A stretch of 64,000 nucleotides of DNA from an uncultured Clostridia bacterium (GTDB lineage: Bacteria > Bacillota > Clostridia > Christensenellales > Aristaeellaceae): NCBI GenBank assembly GCA_947631405.1, contig CANRLC010000007.1, positions 1 through 64,000 of the forward strand. The letters are read 5' to 3'. Shown here one piece after another: positions 18,866 to 29,035 of the stretch; the stretch's first letter is position 1; each line of letters begins with the position of its first letter. Position numbers and translations under genes: made by a program. A model generated the notes under the pieces. The model saw only the letters and a program-made list of their open reading frames with translations. It had not been told where the DNA came from and did no database searches.

Positions 18866-20155
18866 ATGACCGGGGCGGAGGCGATCGAGAAGATTCACAG
18901 CGTGCATCCGAACGCGCACAGGAACGGGCTGGCCAACATGCGCGCGCTGATGGCGCGGCTGGGCAACCCGCAGGGCGCGTTTCCGGCGGTACACGTCGCG
19001 GGGACGAACGGCAAAGGCTCCTGCTGCGCGATGATCGAGCGGATGCTGCGCGCGGCGGGCTACCGCACGGGGCTGTTCACCTCGCCGCACATCGAGGCCT
19101 ACAACGAGCGCATCCGTCTGGACGGCGCGCCCGTCTCGGACGAGCGCCTCACCCAGCTGGTCGAGAACGCGTGGCCCGCGGTGGAGGCATGCGAGCGCGA
19201 CGGCATCCACGTCACGGAGTTTGAGCTGAGCACGGCGCTCGCCTTCTGCGCGTTCGCGCAGGCGCAGGTAGACGTTGCGGTGATCGAGGTCGGCCTCGGC
19301 GGGCGGTTCGATTCCACGAACATCCTCTCGCCGCTGTGCTGCGTCGTCACCGAGGTGGGCATGGATCACATGCAGGTGCTGGGCGCGACCGTCGAGGAGA
19401 TCGCGCTGGAAAAGGCGGGCATCCTGAAGCGCGGCGTGCCCGTCTCCCTCGGCCCGCAGGAGAAGGCCGCGCGCGGCGTGCTGCTGGCGGCGGCGCGCGC
19501 GCTGGGCGCGCAGGTGATCGATCTGGACGCCGAGAACGTGCGCGAGACCGCCGACGACGTCACCTTCGACGTGTCGATGGAGGGCGAGCGCATCAATCGC
19601 CTGCGCGTGGCGCTGCGGGGCCGCCATCAGGCCGAGAACGCCTGCGCGGCGCTGGGCGCGATTCAGGCGCTGCGCAAGCGCGGCTTCCGCGTGCCGGTAT
19701 CCGCCGTGCGCGAGGGGATGGCCGCCGTGCGCTGGCCGGGGCGGCTGGAGCGCTTCGGCGGCGTGCTGCTCGACGGCGCGCACAACGATCCCGGCATGCG
19801 CGCGCTGGGCGCGTATCTGGACGCGTGGCTGCCGCGCGAGGACGTCGTGCTGCTGACCGGGATGATGGCCGACAAGGAGATCGACAAGATGGCGGACAGG
19901 CTGCGCACGCGCGTGCGCTGCGCCGTGTGCGTCGCGCCGCAAAACCCGCGCGCGCTGCCCGCGGAGGAATTGGCCGAGGCGTTTGCCCGCCGGGGCGTGC
20001 GCGCCGAGACCGCCGACGGCGCGGCGAAGGGCCTGCGCCGCGCGCGCGCGCTGGCCGGGCCAAGCGGCACCGTGCTGGCGGCGGGATCGCTCTACCTGAT
20101 CGGCGAGCTGCGCGCGCTGCTGCGGCAGGAAAAGGAGTTTGCCGATGTCATTTGA
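18866..20155 (+). CDS. folC: Folylpolyglutamate/dihydrofolate synthase
   Basis: 429 residues with an AAGGGAGG ribosome site. The Mur-ligase-type P-loop reads GTNGKGS (46-52), followed by LFTSPHIEAYNERIRLDG, the folate-binding FolC signature. VIEVGLGGRFDSTN and the LDGAHND segment in the C-terminal ligase domain are also typical. The enzyme adds glutamates to folates and may condense dihydropteroate with glutamate. The 3-prime end overlaps rsmH by 11 nt. Confidence 0.94.
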   Translation: MTGAEAIEKIHSVHPNAHRNGLANMRALMARLGNPQGAFPAVHVAGTNGKGSCCAMIERMLRAAGYRTGLFTSPHIEAYNERIRLDGAPVSDERLTQLVENAWPAVEACERDGIHVTEFELSTALAFCAFAQAQVDVAVIEVGLGGRFDSTNILSPLCCVVTEVGMDHMQVLGATVEEIALEKAGILKRGVPVSLGPQEKAARGVLLAAARALGAQVIDLDAENVRETADDVTFDVSMEGERINRLRVALRGRHQAENACAALGAIQALRKRGFRVPVSAVREGMAAVRWPGRLERFGGVLLDGAHNDPGMRALGAYLDAWLPREDVVLLTGMMADKEIDKMADRLRTRVRCAVCVAPQNPRALPAEELAEAFARRGVRAETADGAAKGLRRARALAGPSGTVLAAGSLYLIGELRALLRQEKEFADVI

Positions 20156-21074
20156 GCATGTGAGCGTGCTGCTGCAACCCGCGGTGGACATGCTCGCCGT
20201 GCGCGAGGGCGGCGTTTATGTGGACGGCACGCTGGGCGGCGGCGGCCACAGCGAGGAGATCTTGCGCCGCCTCGCGGGCAGCGGGCGTCTGATCGGCATC
20301 GACCGGGACGACGACGCGCTGACGGCGAGCCGCGCGCGGCTGGGCGCGCATGCGAACTTCACCGCCGTCAAGGGCAACTTCCACGACGCGCGCGCGCTGC
20401 TGGAGCAGCTGGGTGTGGCGCGCATCGACGGCATGCTGCTCGATCTCGGCGTGAGCAGCTATCAGCTGGACACGGCGGAGCGCGGCTTCTCCTACCACGC
20501 CGACGCGCCGCTGGACATGCGCATGGATCGCGCGCAGAAGCTGACCGCGCGCGACATCGTAAACAGTTGGCCCGAGGCGGAGATCGCGCGCGTGCTGCGC
20601 GACTACGGCGAGGAAAGCTGGGCGGCGCGCATCGCGCGCATCATCACCGAGCACAGGGCGAGGGCGTCCATCGAGACGACGGCCGATCTGGTCGCCTGCG
20701 TGGACGCGGCGATCCCGCGCCGCGTGCGCGACAAGGACGCCGGACACAGCGCAAGGCGCACGTTTCAGGCGCTGCGCATCGCGGTCAACGACGAGCTGGA
20801 ACCGCTGCGCGCGGCGCTTCAGGACGCGGCGGCGCTGCTCGCCCCGGGCGGGCGTCTGGCGGTGATCTCGTTTCACTCGCTGGAGGATCGCATCGTCAAG
20901 CAGACGTTTCGCACGCTGGCCAACCCCTGCATCTGCCCGCCGAAGTGCCCGGTGTGCGTCTGCGGCAGGAAGAGCGTCGTGCGGCTGCTGGGCAGCGTGA
21001 AGCCGGACGCCGAAGAGCTTGCGCGCAACCCGCGCGCGCGCAGCGCGCTGCTGCGCGGCTGCGAAAAGATCTGA
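20145..21074 (+). CDS. rsmH: 16S rRNA (cytosine-1402-N4)-methyltransferase
   Basis: 309 residues. FEHVSVLLQPAVDML, the SAM-binding DGTLGGGGHSEEIL motif, LLDLGVSSYQLD and ERGFSYHADAPLDMRMD are definitive for RsmH (MraW). It methylates N4 of C1402 in the ribosomal P site. AAAGGAG at 20131-20137 is 7 nt before the ATG at 20145, which decides the start over the TTG at 20139. The gene is usually in the mra/dcw division cluster; here it sits between folC and birA, away from any division genes. Confidence 0.96.
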   Translation: MSFEHVSVLLQPAVDMLAVREGGVYVDGTLGGGGHSEEILRRLAGSGRLIGIDRDDDALTASRARLGAHANFTAVKGNFHDARALLEQLGVARIDGMLLDLGVSSYQLDTAERGFSYHADAPLDMRMDRAQKLTARDIVNSWPEAEIARVLRDYGEESWAARIARIITEHRARASIETTADLVACVDAAIPRRVRDKDAGHSARRTFQALRIAVNDELEPLRAALQDAAALLAPGGRLAVISFHSLEDRIVKQTFRTLANPCICPPKCPVCVCGRKSVVRLLGSVKPDAEELARNPRARSALLRGCEKI

Positions 21075-21100
21075 CGCCGGATATAAGGGGAGGGACGCGC

Positions 21101-22060
21101 ATGCTGAACGCGGTGCTGGAACGGCTGCTGGGCGGGGAGACGGTCTCCGGGCAGGAGATCAGCGACGCGCTGGGCGTCACCCGCGCGGCGGTCTGGAAGC
21201 AGGTCGAGCGCCTGCGCGAGAGGGGCTTTGTCATCGAGGCGCGGGGGCGGCAGGGCTACCGGCTCGTATCCTGCCCGGACAGCCTGCTGCCGCCCGTGAT
21301 CGCGCAGGGGCTGACCACCCAGTGGGCCGGGCGCGAGATCGTCTATCTGGAGAGCGTGGACTCGACCAACCGCGCCGCGCGCGACCTCGCCGCGCAGGGC
21401 GCAAAAGAGGGCACGCTGGTGATCGCCCGCACGCAGACCGCCGGGCGCGGCCGCCGGGGCCGGGGCTGGGAATCGCCCGCCGACGAGGGCATCTTCATGT
21501 CGCTGATCCTGCGGCCGCAGGCGCATCCCTCGCAGGTGGCGCTGCTCTCGCTGCGCACGGCGCTGGCCGTGGCCGAGGGCATCCGAGACGCGACGGGGCT
21601 GGACGCGCGCATCAAGTGGCCCAACGACGTCGTCTGTCAGGGCAAGAAGGTCGTGGGCATGCTGCTGGAGATGGACGCCGACGAGGAGCGCGTGCGCAGC
21701 GTGGCGGCGGGCATCGGCATCAACGTCCACCAGCGGGACATGGGCGAGCTGCGCGAGACGGCGGCGTCGCTGGATATGCTCGCGGGCCGCGCGTGCAGCC
21801 GCGCGCAGATCGTGCGCGCATTTTTGCAGCGGATGGAACGCGCGACGGCGATGGACGACGGCGCGCTGCTCGCCGCCTATCGCGAGCGCTCGGCGACGCT
21901 GGGGCGGCGCGTGCGGGTGATCGGCGCGCAGCGCAGCTTCACCGGGCTGGCCGTCGAGGTGACGCCCGCGGGCGCGCTCGTGGTCGAGGAGGACGGCGGC
22001 GCGCGAGAGACGGTGCTCGCCGGGGACGTGTCCGTTCGGGGGCTGATGGGCTATGTGTGA
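21101..22060 (+). CDS. birA: Bifunctional biotin-protein ligase / biotin operon repressor
   Basis: 319 residues with an AGGGGAGGG ribosome site. An N-terminal winged helix-turn-helix (about residues 16-40, GQEISDALGVTRAAVWKQVE) precedes the ligase domain, which has the biotinoyl-AMP loop GRGRRGRGW (115-123) and IKWPNDV. The protein should biotinylate carboxylase carrier proteins and repress biotin genes when biotin is ample. The C-terminal SH3-like domain is present. It overlaps acpS by 8 nt. Confidence 0.94.
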   Translation: MLNAVLERLLGGETVSGQEISDALGVTRAAVWKQVERLRERGFVIEARGRQGYRLVSCPDSLLPPVIAQGLTTQWAGREIVYLESVDSTNRAARDLAAQGAKEGTLVIARTQTAGRGRRGRGWESPADEGIFMSLILRPQAHPSQVALLSLRTALAVAEGIRDATGLDARIKWPNDVVCQGKKVVGMLLEMDADEERVRSVAAGIGINVHQRDMGELRETAASLDMLAGRACSRAQIVRAFLQRMERATAMDDGALLAAYRERSATLGRRVRVIGAQRSFTGLAVEVTPAGALVVEEDGGARETVLAGDVSVRGLMGYV

Positions 22061-22463
22061 CGTGCTGGGCGTGGGCGTCGATCTGTGCGCCGTGCCGCGA
22101 ATGGAGCGGGCGATGGCGCGGGAGCGCTTCGCGCAGCGGGTCTTTACGGAGGGCGAGCGGGCGTATCTGGCCGCGCAGGGCAGGGGCGCCGCGCGCAGCG
22201 CCGCGGCGATGTTCGCGGCCAAGGAGGCCGTGGCGAAGGCGCTGGGCACGGGCTTTTCCGGCGGCGTGATGCCGGAGCAGATCGAGGTCGTCCACGACGC
22301 GCTCGGCGCGCCGGGGGCCGCGCTGCACGGCGCGGCGCTGGAGCGTTTGCAGCGGATGGGCGGCGCGCGCGTGCTGCTCTCGCTCACGCACGAGGGCGAG
22401 CAGGCGGCGGCGTTCGCCGTCGTCACCGGCGGGCCGCGCGAGACCCGACCGCAGGAGACCTAA
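22053..22463 (+). CDS. acpS: Holo-[acyl-carrier-protein] synthase
   Basis: 136 residues. GVGVDLCAV (6-14) carries the magnesium-binding aspartate at position 10, and MFAAKEAVAKALGTG carries the second metal ligand Glu58. It transfers 4-prime-phosphopantetheine from CoA to acyl carrier protein. The C-terminal tail after the last core strand is slightly longer than usual. It begins inside birA and ends the operon before an AT-rich intergenic region. Confidence 0.94.
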   Translation: MCDVLGVGVDLCAVPRMERAMARERFAQRVFTEGERAYLAAQGRGAARSAAAMFAAKEAVAKALGTGFSGGVMPEQIEVVHDALGAPGAALHGAALERLQRMGGARVLLSLTHEGEQAAAFAVVTGGPRETRPQET

Positions 22464-22494
22464 AGAAGACCTCACGACGACCGAAGGCGAACAA

Positions 22495-22523
22495 TTGACA
22501 GCTTGTCAGATAATTTTGATATT
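22495..22523 (+). promoter_or_regulatory. Promoter with inverted repeat upstream of nnr
   Basis: TTGACA (22495-22500) and GATATT (22518-22523) are 17 nt apart. The perfect inverted repeat TGACA-GCT-TGTCA (22496-22508) overlaps the -35 box and could be an operator. Confidence 0.5.
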
Positions 22524-22569
22524 GTCAAACTGAGTTTTATTGTATTATCAAAACATCCAAAAGATTTTC

Positions 22570-22660
22570 AAAGTTTGGACACCGAAGGGTTCTCAGGGGC
22601 GACCGGAAAGCCCCTGAGCGGGGCGGTGGGGCAGCGCCCCACATCCTGAAAGGGCAAGTC
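22570..22660 (+). repeat. Two-hairpin dispersed intergenic element, copy 1
   Basis: Hairpin 1 pairs 22592-22600 with 22610-22618 around the loop GACCGGAAA. Hairpin 2 pairs TGGGGC with GCCCCA (22627-22641). A very similar element is at 59215-59305, with the same loop and changed but still paired stem bases. Confidence 0.75.
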
Positions 22661-22722
22661 TGTGAGAAGAGCTTTTCAACAGACAATGATGCGAACGCGC
22701 CTTGACGACAGGAGGGCAGGCC

Positions 22723-24210
<1,488 letters not shown>

Positions 24211-24257
24211 AAGCGTCAGGGCGAGGCTCCATGATTTGCGACTAGGGTTGTGAGATC

Positions 24258-24605
24258 GTGGAGGTCATCAGAGGAGACGTCTTTATCGCCGATCTGGATC
24301 CCGTCGTCGGCAGTGAGCAAGGCGGCGTGCGCCCCGTGGTCATCGTGCAGAACGACCGGGGCAACCGCTTTTCCCCGACGGTCATCGCTGCGGCGATGAC
24401 CTCGAAGCTCGGCAAGGCCGACCTGCCCACGCATGTGTGGGTGAGCGCGCACGACAGCGGGCTGCGGAGCGATTCGCTCGTGCTGTGCGAGCAGCTGCGC
24501 ACGCTGGAAAAGCGCAGGCTGCGCGCGAAGGCCGGGCACATCGACGGGCTGGCGCTGCGCCGGGTGGACGCGGCGCTGCTGACGGCGTTGGGCATCGACG
24601 CATAG
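24258..24605 (+). CDS. mazF: MazF/PemK-family endoribonuclease toxin
   Basis: 115 residues from a GTG start, the usual length for MazF. EVIRGDVFIADLDPVVGSEQGGVRPVVIVQND and the TVIAAAMTSK segment match the family core, including the conserved arginine of the RPVVIVQND strand and the threonine/serine of the second motif that form the RNA-cleaving site. MazF toxins cut mRNA at short single-stranded sites. The 47-nt gap upstream is too short to encode a MazE/NdoAI-type antitoxin and none is visible next to it. A terminator follows directly. Confidence 0.88.
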   Translation: MEVIRGDVFIADLDPVVGSEQGGVRPVVIVQNDRGNRFSPTVIAAAMTSKLGKADLPTHVWVSAHDSGLRSDSLVLCEQLRTLEKRRLRAKAGHIDGLALRRVDAALLTALGIDA

Positions 24606-24608
24606 ATC

Positions 24609-24640
24609 GGGAAGCGGAGGCGAGCCTCCGTTTCCCTTTT
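24609..24640 (+). terminator. Terminator after mazF
   Basis: Stem GGGAAgCGGAGGC paired with GCCTCCGtTTCCC around GA, followed by TTTTT. Confidence 0.85.
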
Positions 24641-24708
24641 TGCGGTTTCCGGCGCGCGGCGCGGGGCATCCTGCGTAGGGACGCGCACGGACGAGAGGAG
24701 AGAAAACG

Positions 24709-25620
24709 ATGAAGCGACTGAAGGAAATTGGCGCCGGCGCGCGGGACAACCTCGCGCAAATCGACCTGCGGCGCGAGGGCGGACGCCTCGCGCTCGACTA
24801 CGCGCAGCTTGCCGTGGGCGCGGCGCTGACGGCGCTGGCGTTTTGCGCGTTCTTCCTGCCCAACGACATCGCGCCCGGCGGGCTGACGGGCATCGCCACC
24901 GTGCTGGCGCACTTTTTGCCGCTGGGCGTGGGCTTCATCAGCTTCCTGCTGAACCTGCCGCTGTTTCTCTTCGGGCTGCGCTCGGCGGGCTGGCGCTTTG
25001 CGGCGCGCTCCTTCATCGCGATGACGCTGCTCTCGCTGCTCATCGACGCGATCCCGCGCGCGGACGTCGCCGGGGATACGATGCTCGCGGCGGTCTGCGG
25101 CGGCGCGCTCATGGGCGTGGGGCTTGGGCTGGTCGTGCGCGCGGGCGCGACCACGGGCGGCACCGATATGGCCGCCCGGCTCATCCATGACAAAGCGGAG
25201 TTCCTGTCCATCCCCACGCTGCTCTTCGCCGTGGACGCGTTCGTCGTCGCCGTCGCGGCGGCGGCGTTCGGCCTGCAGGCCGGGCTGTGGGCGCTGGTCG
25301 CGCTGTTCACCTCCTCCAAGACGATGGACGCCGTCATCAAGGGCGTCAACACGGCGATGCAGTTCACCATCATCTCCGGCGAGCGCGAGACGATCGCCCG
25401 CCGCATCAACGAGGAGATGGGCCGGGGCTGTACGCAGGTGCTCGCGCGCGGCATGTACACCGGGCGGGATGTCGGCATGCTGCTGTGCGTCGTCTCGCGC
25501 GTGGAGGCGGCGCGCCTCAAAAAGCTGGTCGCCGAGTGCGACCCGCGCGCATTTGTCACCGTGTGCGACGTCAGCGAGGCGCTGGGCGAGGGTTTCAAGG
25601 GCATCGAGCGGGACGCCTGA
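24709..25620 (+). CDS. YitT-family membrane protein (DUF161/DUF2179)
   Basis: 303 residues with a GAGAGGAG ribosome site. Five or six membrane helices cover residues 25-195, with the family motifs NDIAPGGLTGIATVLAHFLP and GLVVRAGATTGGTDMAARLI. A soluble DUF2179 domain (about 215-300) contains ISGERETIARRINEEMGRGCTQVLARGMYTG. The transported substrate, if any, is unknown. It follows a terminator and precedes a promoter, so it is probably monocistronic. Confidence 0.88.
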   Translation: MKRLKEIGAGARDNLAQIDLRREGGRLALDYAQLAVGAALTALAFCAFFLPNDIAPGGLTGIATVLAHFLPLGVGFISFLLNLPLFLFGLRSAGWRFAARSFIAMTLLSLLIDAIPRADVAGDTMLAAVCGGALMGVGLGLVVRAGATTGGTDMAARLIHDKAEFLSIPTLLFAVDAFVVAVAAAAFGLQAGLWALVALFTSSKTMDAVIKGVNTAMQFTIISGERETIARRINEEMGRGCTQVLARGMYTGRDVGMLLCVVSRVEAARLKKLVAECDPRAFVTVCDVSEALGEGFKGIERDA

Positions 25621-25661
25621 AGGAAAAACCGAACGTTCCACAGGTTGACAAAAAGTATTGT

Positions 25662-25690
25662 TTGCATTTATGCCCCATAGATGGTATAAT
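25662..25690 (+). promoter_or_regulatory. Promoter of the BMP lipoprotein gene
   Basis: TTGCAT (25662-25667), 17-nt spacer, TATAAT (25685-25690). A second TTGACA at 25645-25650 is too far from this -10 box to pair with it. Confidence 0.7.
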
Positions 25691-25759
25691 CAGAGCGTCA
25701 CAGATCGCCGCTTTCGCGGCGCATCCCAACGACCTATACCGCAACAGGAGGAATGTGTC

Positions 25760-26836
25760 ATGAAGAAGATCCTTTCCGCTCTGCTCGTGCTGGTCGCGTT
25801 GCTGTCTCTGGCGAGCTGCGCGCTCGCTGCCGACATCGCGCTGGTCACGGACGTGGGCACGATCGACGACGAGTCCTTCAACCAGGCCTGCTGGCAGGGC
25901 GTCGAGGCGTTCGCTACCGCCAACAACCTCAGCTATCAGTACTATCAGCCCGCCGCGGACAGCACGGACGAGCGCATCGGCTCCATCGATCAGGCTGTAA
26001 AGGACGGCGCGAAGGTCGTCGTCATGCCGGGCTTCCTGTTCGGCGAGGCGGCTGCGATCGAGCAGGAGCTGTATCCCGACGTGAAGTTCATCGCCGTTGA
26101 CGTCAGCGAGGGCGATCTGGGCACGGAAGCGCTCAGCAACCTCTACTGCGCCGTGTTCGGCGAGGAGCAGGCCGGCTATCTGGCGGGCTACGCGGTCGTC
26201 AAGGACGGCTACACCAAGCTCGGCTTCCTCGGCGGCATGGCCGTTCCGGCCGTGCAGCGCTACGGCTACGGCTTCGTGCAGGGCGCGAACGCCGCGGCGG
26301 TTGAGATGGGCACGCCCATCTCCATCAACTACACCTACGGCGGCCAGTTCGTCGGCGATGCGAACATCACCGCGAAGATGGAGGGCTGGTATGCCGACGG
26401 CACCGAGATCGTCTTCGCCAGCGGCGGCGGCATCTACACCTCCGCGGTCGAGGCGGCCCTCAACCACGATGCGTATGTCGTGGGCGTGGACGTCGATCAG
26501 CACTTCCTCGGCGAGCCGTATGTCGAGACCGACGGCTACAACCCGTTCGTGACCTCCGCCATGAAGGGCCTGCAGAACGCGACCGAGGCCGCGCTGGCCA
26601 AGGCCTTTGACGGCACCTGGGACGAGATCGGCGGCAAGATCGAGACCCTGAACCTGCAGGCGGGCGACTATGTCGGCCTGCCGACCGCCGAGACCAGCTG
26701 GTGCTTCAAGACCTTCACGGTCGAGGAGTACGAGAAGGTGAAGGCGGACATCGCCTCTGGCGCGATCGTCGTCTCCACCGAGACCGAGACCGAGCCGGTC
26801 GTGGACGATTCCGTGACCGTCAACTACATCGACTGA
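25760..26836 (+). CDS. BMP-family (Med/BmpA) substrate-binding lipoprotein
   Basis: 358 residues with an AGGAGGAATGTGTC ribosome region. The signal peptide ends in the lipobox LASC (Cys20), predicting a membrane-anchored extracellular lipoprotein; an ALA-AD site just after gives an alternative cleavage point. The mature protein matches the BMP/PnrA fold: VTDVGTIDDESFNQACWQGVE, LGFLGGMAVPAVQRYGYGFVQG and VVGVDVDQ. BMP proteins usually bind nucleosides for an ABC importer. The ATPase and permease genes are not adjacent, so its partners are elsewhere or missing. Two terminators follow. Confidence 0.9.
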   Translation: MKKILSALLVLVALLSLASCALAADIALVTDVGTIDDESFNQACWQGVEAFATANNLSYQYYQPAADSTDERIGSIDQAVKDGAKVVVMPGFLFGEAAAIEQELYPDVKFIAVDVSEGDLGTEALSNLYCAVFGEEQAGYLAGYAVVKDGYTKLGFLGGMAVPAVQRYGYGFVQGANAAAVEMGTPISINYTYGGQFVGDANITAKMEGWYADGTEIVFASGGGIYTSAVEAALNHDAYVVGVDVDQHFLGEPYVETDGYNPFVTSAMKGLQNATEAALAKAFDGTWDEIGGKIETLNLQAGDYVGLPTAETSWCFKTFTVEEYEKVKADIASGAIVVSTETETEPVVDDSVTVNYID

Positions 26837-26853
26837 TCGATCGGGTAAACGAA

Positions 26854-26886
26854 TCCTCCCCGCCCTTGGGCGGGGAGGATTTTTTG
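26854..26886 (+). terminator. Terminator after the BMP gene
   Basis: Stem TCCTCCCCGCCC with GGGCGGGGAGGA, loop TT region, followed by TTTTTT. Confidence 0.9.
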
Positions 26887-26918
26887 AAGCAGCCCCCGCG
26901 AGACGGAGGCTGCTTTTT
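26886..26918. terminator. Second hairpin, likely shared with the converging GH31 gene
   Basis: AAGCAGCC pairs with GGCTGCTT and is followed by TTT on the plus strand. It lies between converging genes and is just 3-prime of the GH31 gene on the minus strand. Confidence 0.65.
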
Positions 26919-26924
26919 GTGATA

Positions 26925-28946
26925 TTAGTCCTTCTCAAAGACGGGCATGTAGTCGATGGGCGCGTCCACCGTGACGGTCTGCCCCCCGGCGTAGCGCTTG
27001 CCCGTCGAGGTCAGCGTCCAGCTTCCCGCGGGGAGGTAGACCTCCCGCTCGAACTGGTCAAGGTGCAGGATGGGCGCGACCAGATAGCGGTCGCCGAACA
27101 TGTACTGATCCTGCAACTGCCAGCACTTGGGATCCTCCGGGAACTCGTAGAACATGGCGCGGATGAGCGGCGAGCCGTCCGTGTGCGCCTGCTCGTAGAG
27201 GCGCTTGATGTAGTCGTGCATGCCGATGCGGATGTCGTAGTACTTGCGCATGATCTTGTAATTGTCCTCGCCGTAGCTCCACAGCTCGTTCGGCTGGCCG
27301 GTGTGCAGGTAGCCGCCGCCCCAGTCGCGATCGTCGAGCGGGGGAATATTGTACGGGCCGCGGTCGCCGTGCATGCGCAGCACGGCGGAGTACACCGCGA
27401 ACTGATACCAGCGGATGAGCAGCTGCCGGAAGGCGGGGTCGTTTACGTCGTCGGTCATGAAGCCGCCGATGTCGGTCGTCCACCACGGGATGCCCGCCAG
27501 ACCCATGTTCAGCCCGCAGCAGAGCTGCTCCGCGAAGGACTCGAACGTGGAGGGAATGTCGCCCGACCAGATGACGTTGCCGTATTTCTGCGAGCCGGCC
27601 CACGCGCAGCGCAGCAGGTTGACCACGGGCTTGCCCGTCTTCTTCATCTCGTCGTAGAAGGCGCGGCTGTACATCTGCGGGTAGAGGTTGCTCACGGCGA
27701 GCGCAGGCCCGGCGAAGTAGCGGTAGTTCTCAAAGTCGTACACGCCGTAGTCCGGCTCGGAGTTGTCCAGCCAGAAGGCGTCGATGCCGTAGTCGGCGTA
27801 GTTCCGCTTGCAGACCTCCCAGACGTAGCGGCGCGTCTCGGGGTTGAAGGGGTCGATCTCCACGCAGTCGCCCTGATAGTCGTAGGTCTGCGCCGCGCCG
27901 CGCTCGGTGCGGATGAGCAGGCCGCGTTCCATCATCGGCTGGAAGTTTTCGCTCTTCCTGTCCACCGACGGCCAGACGGAGACGATGACCTTGATGCCCA
28001 TGCTGTGCAGCTCGTCCACCATCGCCTTGGGATCGGGCCAGTAGGTCTTGTCGAATTTCCAGTCGCCCTGCACCGTCCAGTGGAAGAAGTCGATGACGAT
28101 CTGGTCGATCTTGATCCCCTCGTCGCGATAGCGCCGCGCGACGGAGAGCACCTCCTCCTGCGTGCGGTAGCGCAGCTTGCACTGCCACAGCCCCATGCGA
28201 TCCTCGGGGAACATGTCCGCGCGGCCCGTGGCGGCGGTGTAGTTGGCGAGGATCTCCTTGGGCGTGTCGGCGACGGTGATGTAGTAGTCCATCTCGCGGG
28301 TCGCGCGCGCGATCCACTCGGTGTAGTTCTTGCCGAACGTCACGCGCCCGACGGCGGGGTTGTTCCACAGAAAGCCGTAGCCCAGCGAGGAGACGGCGAA
28401 GGGGACGGAGATCTGCGAGTTGCGCTGCGCCAATTCCAGCACGCAGCCCTTCTGGTCGAGCAGGCCGTGCTGATACTGGCCCATGCCGAAGATCTTTTCG
28501 CTGGGGTCGGACTCAAACTTCACGTTCAGCGAATACTCCGTCCCGCCGATGACGCCCTTCCACTCGCGGCCCACCACCTTGAGGCACCGGCTGCCCCTAG
28601 AGAGCGTGCCGTCATACATGCGGTAGTATTCGCGCAGGAAGAGCTTGTCGTCCCGGTAGAAGGAGACGACGCCCGCGAAGTTGACGACGGCCTTGAGCCT
28701 GCCGTTCACGATCGAAGCGATCTCGCGCTTATCGATCGTGCCGTCGCCCACCCAGTGGTCTTCGCTGTCCACCGTGACGGCGGCCTGCGCGGGGGCAGGC
28801 GTCTCGCTCAGCGCCCAGTCGTTCCCGGTAAACGCGCCCAGCATGGTGCTCCTGACCCGAAGCGAATCCTTGCCCCACGCCTCGATCCTGAGCGTTTCGC
28901 CGTTGTGGCGGCAGACCAGCGCCCCGTTGTCGTTTTCAAATCGCAT
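26925..28946 (-). CDS. GH31 family glycoside hydrolase (alpha-xylosidase/alpha-glucosidase type)
   Basis: 673 residues, no signal peptide, so cytoplasmic. Residues 1-210 form the N-terminal beta-sandwich; the TIM barrel follows. The nucleophile is expected in DAFWLDNSEPD (aspartate near 396) and the acid/base in WSGDIPSTFE (aspartate near 463). GIPWWTTDIGGF is the conserved substrate loop. GH31 enzymes release terminal alpha-linked glucose or xylose; LDxSEP is seen in alpha-xylosidase-like members, but substrate needs assay. An AAAGGAGG site precedes the ATG. It stands alone with its own promoter. Confidence 0.92.
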   Translation of the reverse strand: MRFENDNGALVCRHNGETLRIEAWGKDSLRVRSTMLGAFTGNDWALSETPAPAQAAVTVDSEDHWVGDGTIDKREIASIVNGRLKAVVNFAGVVSFYRDDKLFLREYYRMYDGTLSRGSRCLKVVGREWKGVIGGTEYSLNVKFESDPSEKIFGMGQYQHGLLDQKGCVLELAQRNSQISVPFAVSSLGYGFLWNNPAVGRVTFGKNYTEWIARATREMDYYITVADTPKEILANYTAATGRADMFPEDRMGLWQCKLRYRTQEEVLSVARRYRDEGIKIDQIVIDFFHWTVQGDWKFDKTYWPDPKAMVDELHSMGIKVIVSVWPSVDRKSENFQPMMERGLLIRTERGAAQTYDYQGDCVEIDPFNPETRRYVWEVCKRNYADYGIDAFWLDNSEPDYGVYDFENYRYFAGPALAVSNLYPQMYSRAFYDEMKKTGKPVVNLLRCAWAGSQKYGNVIWSGDIPSTFESFAEQLCCGLNMGLAGIPWWTTDIGGFMTDDVNDPAFRQLLIRWYQFAVYSAVLRMHGDRGPYNIPPLDDRDWGGGYLHTGQPNELWSYGEDNYKIMRKYYDIRIGMHDYIKRLYEQAHTDGSPLIRAMFYEFPEDPKCWQLQDQYMFGDRYLVAPILHLDQFEREVYLPAGSWTLTSTGKRYAGGQTVTVDAPIDYMPVFEKD

Positions 28947-28992
28947 TAGGGATCCTCCTTTGGTCGGTCGGTTCAGCCCTCACTTTGGGGCC

Positions 28993-29021
28993 AGTATAGC
29001 ACATCTATGCCCGCGTGTAAA
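28993..29021 (-). promoter_or_regulatory. Promoter of the GH31 gene
   Basis: On the minus strand: TTTACA (29021-29016), 17-nt spacer, TATACT (28998-28993). Repeated CCGACCGACC bases follow in the leader. Confidence 0.75.
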
Positions 29022-29035
29022 GGCGCTGGCGCCGC

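Noticed and set aside
25645..25690. TTGACA at 25645 as the -35 box for TATAAT at 25685
   Set aside because: The spacing is 34 nt, too long; TTGCAT at 25662 with 17 nt fits.
26919..28949. Long plus-strand open frame opposite the GH31 gene (676 codons)
   Set aside because: Antisense shadow. The GH31 catalytic motifs are on the minus strand, with a promoter and AAAGGAGG site.
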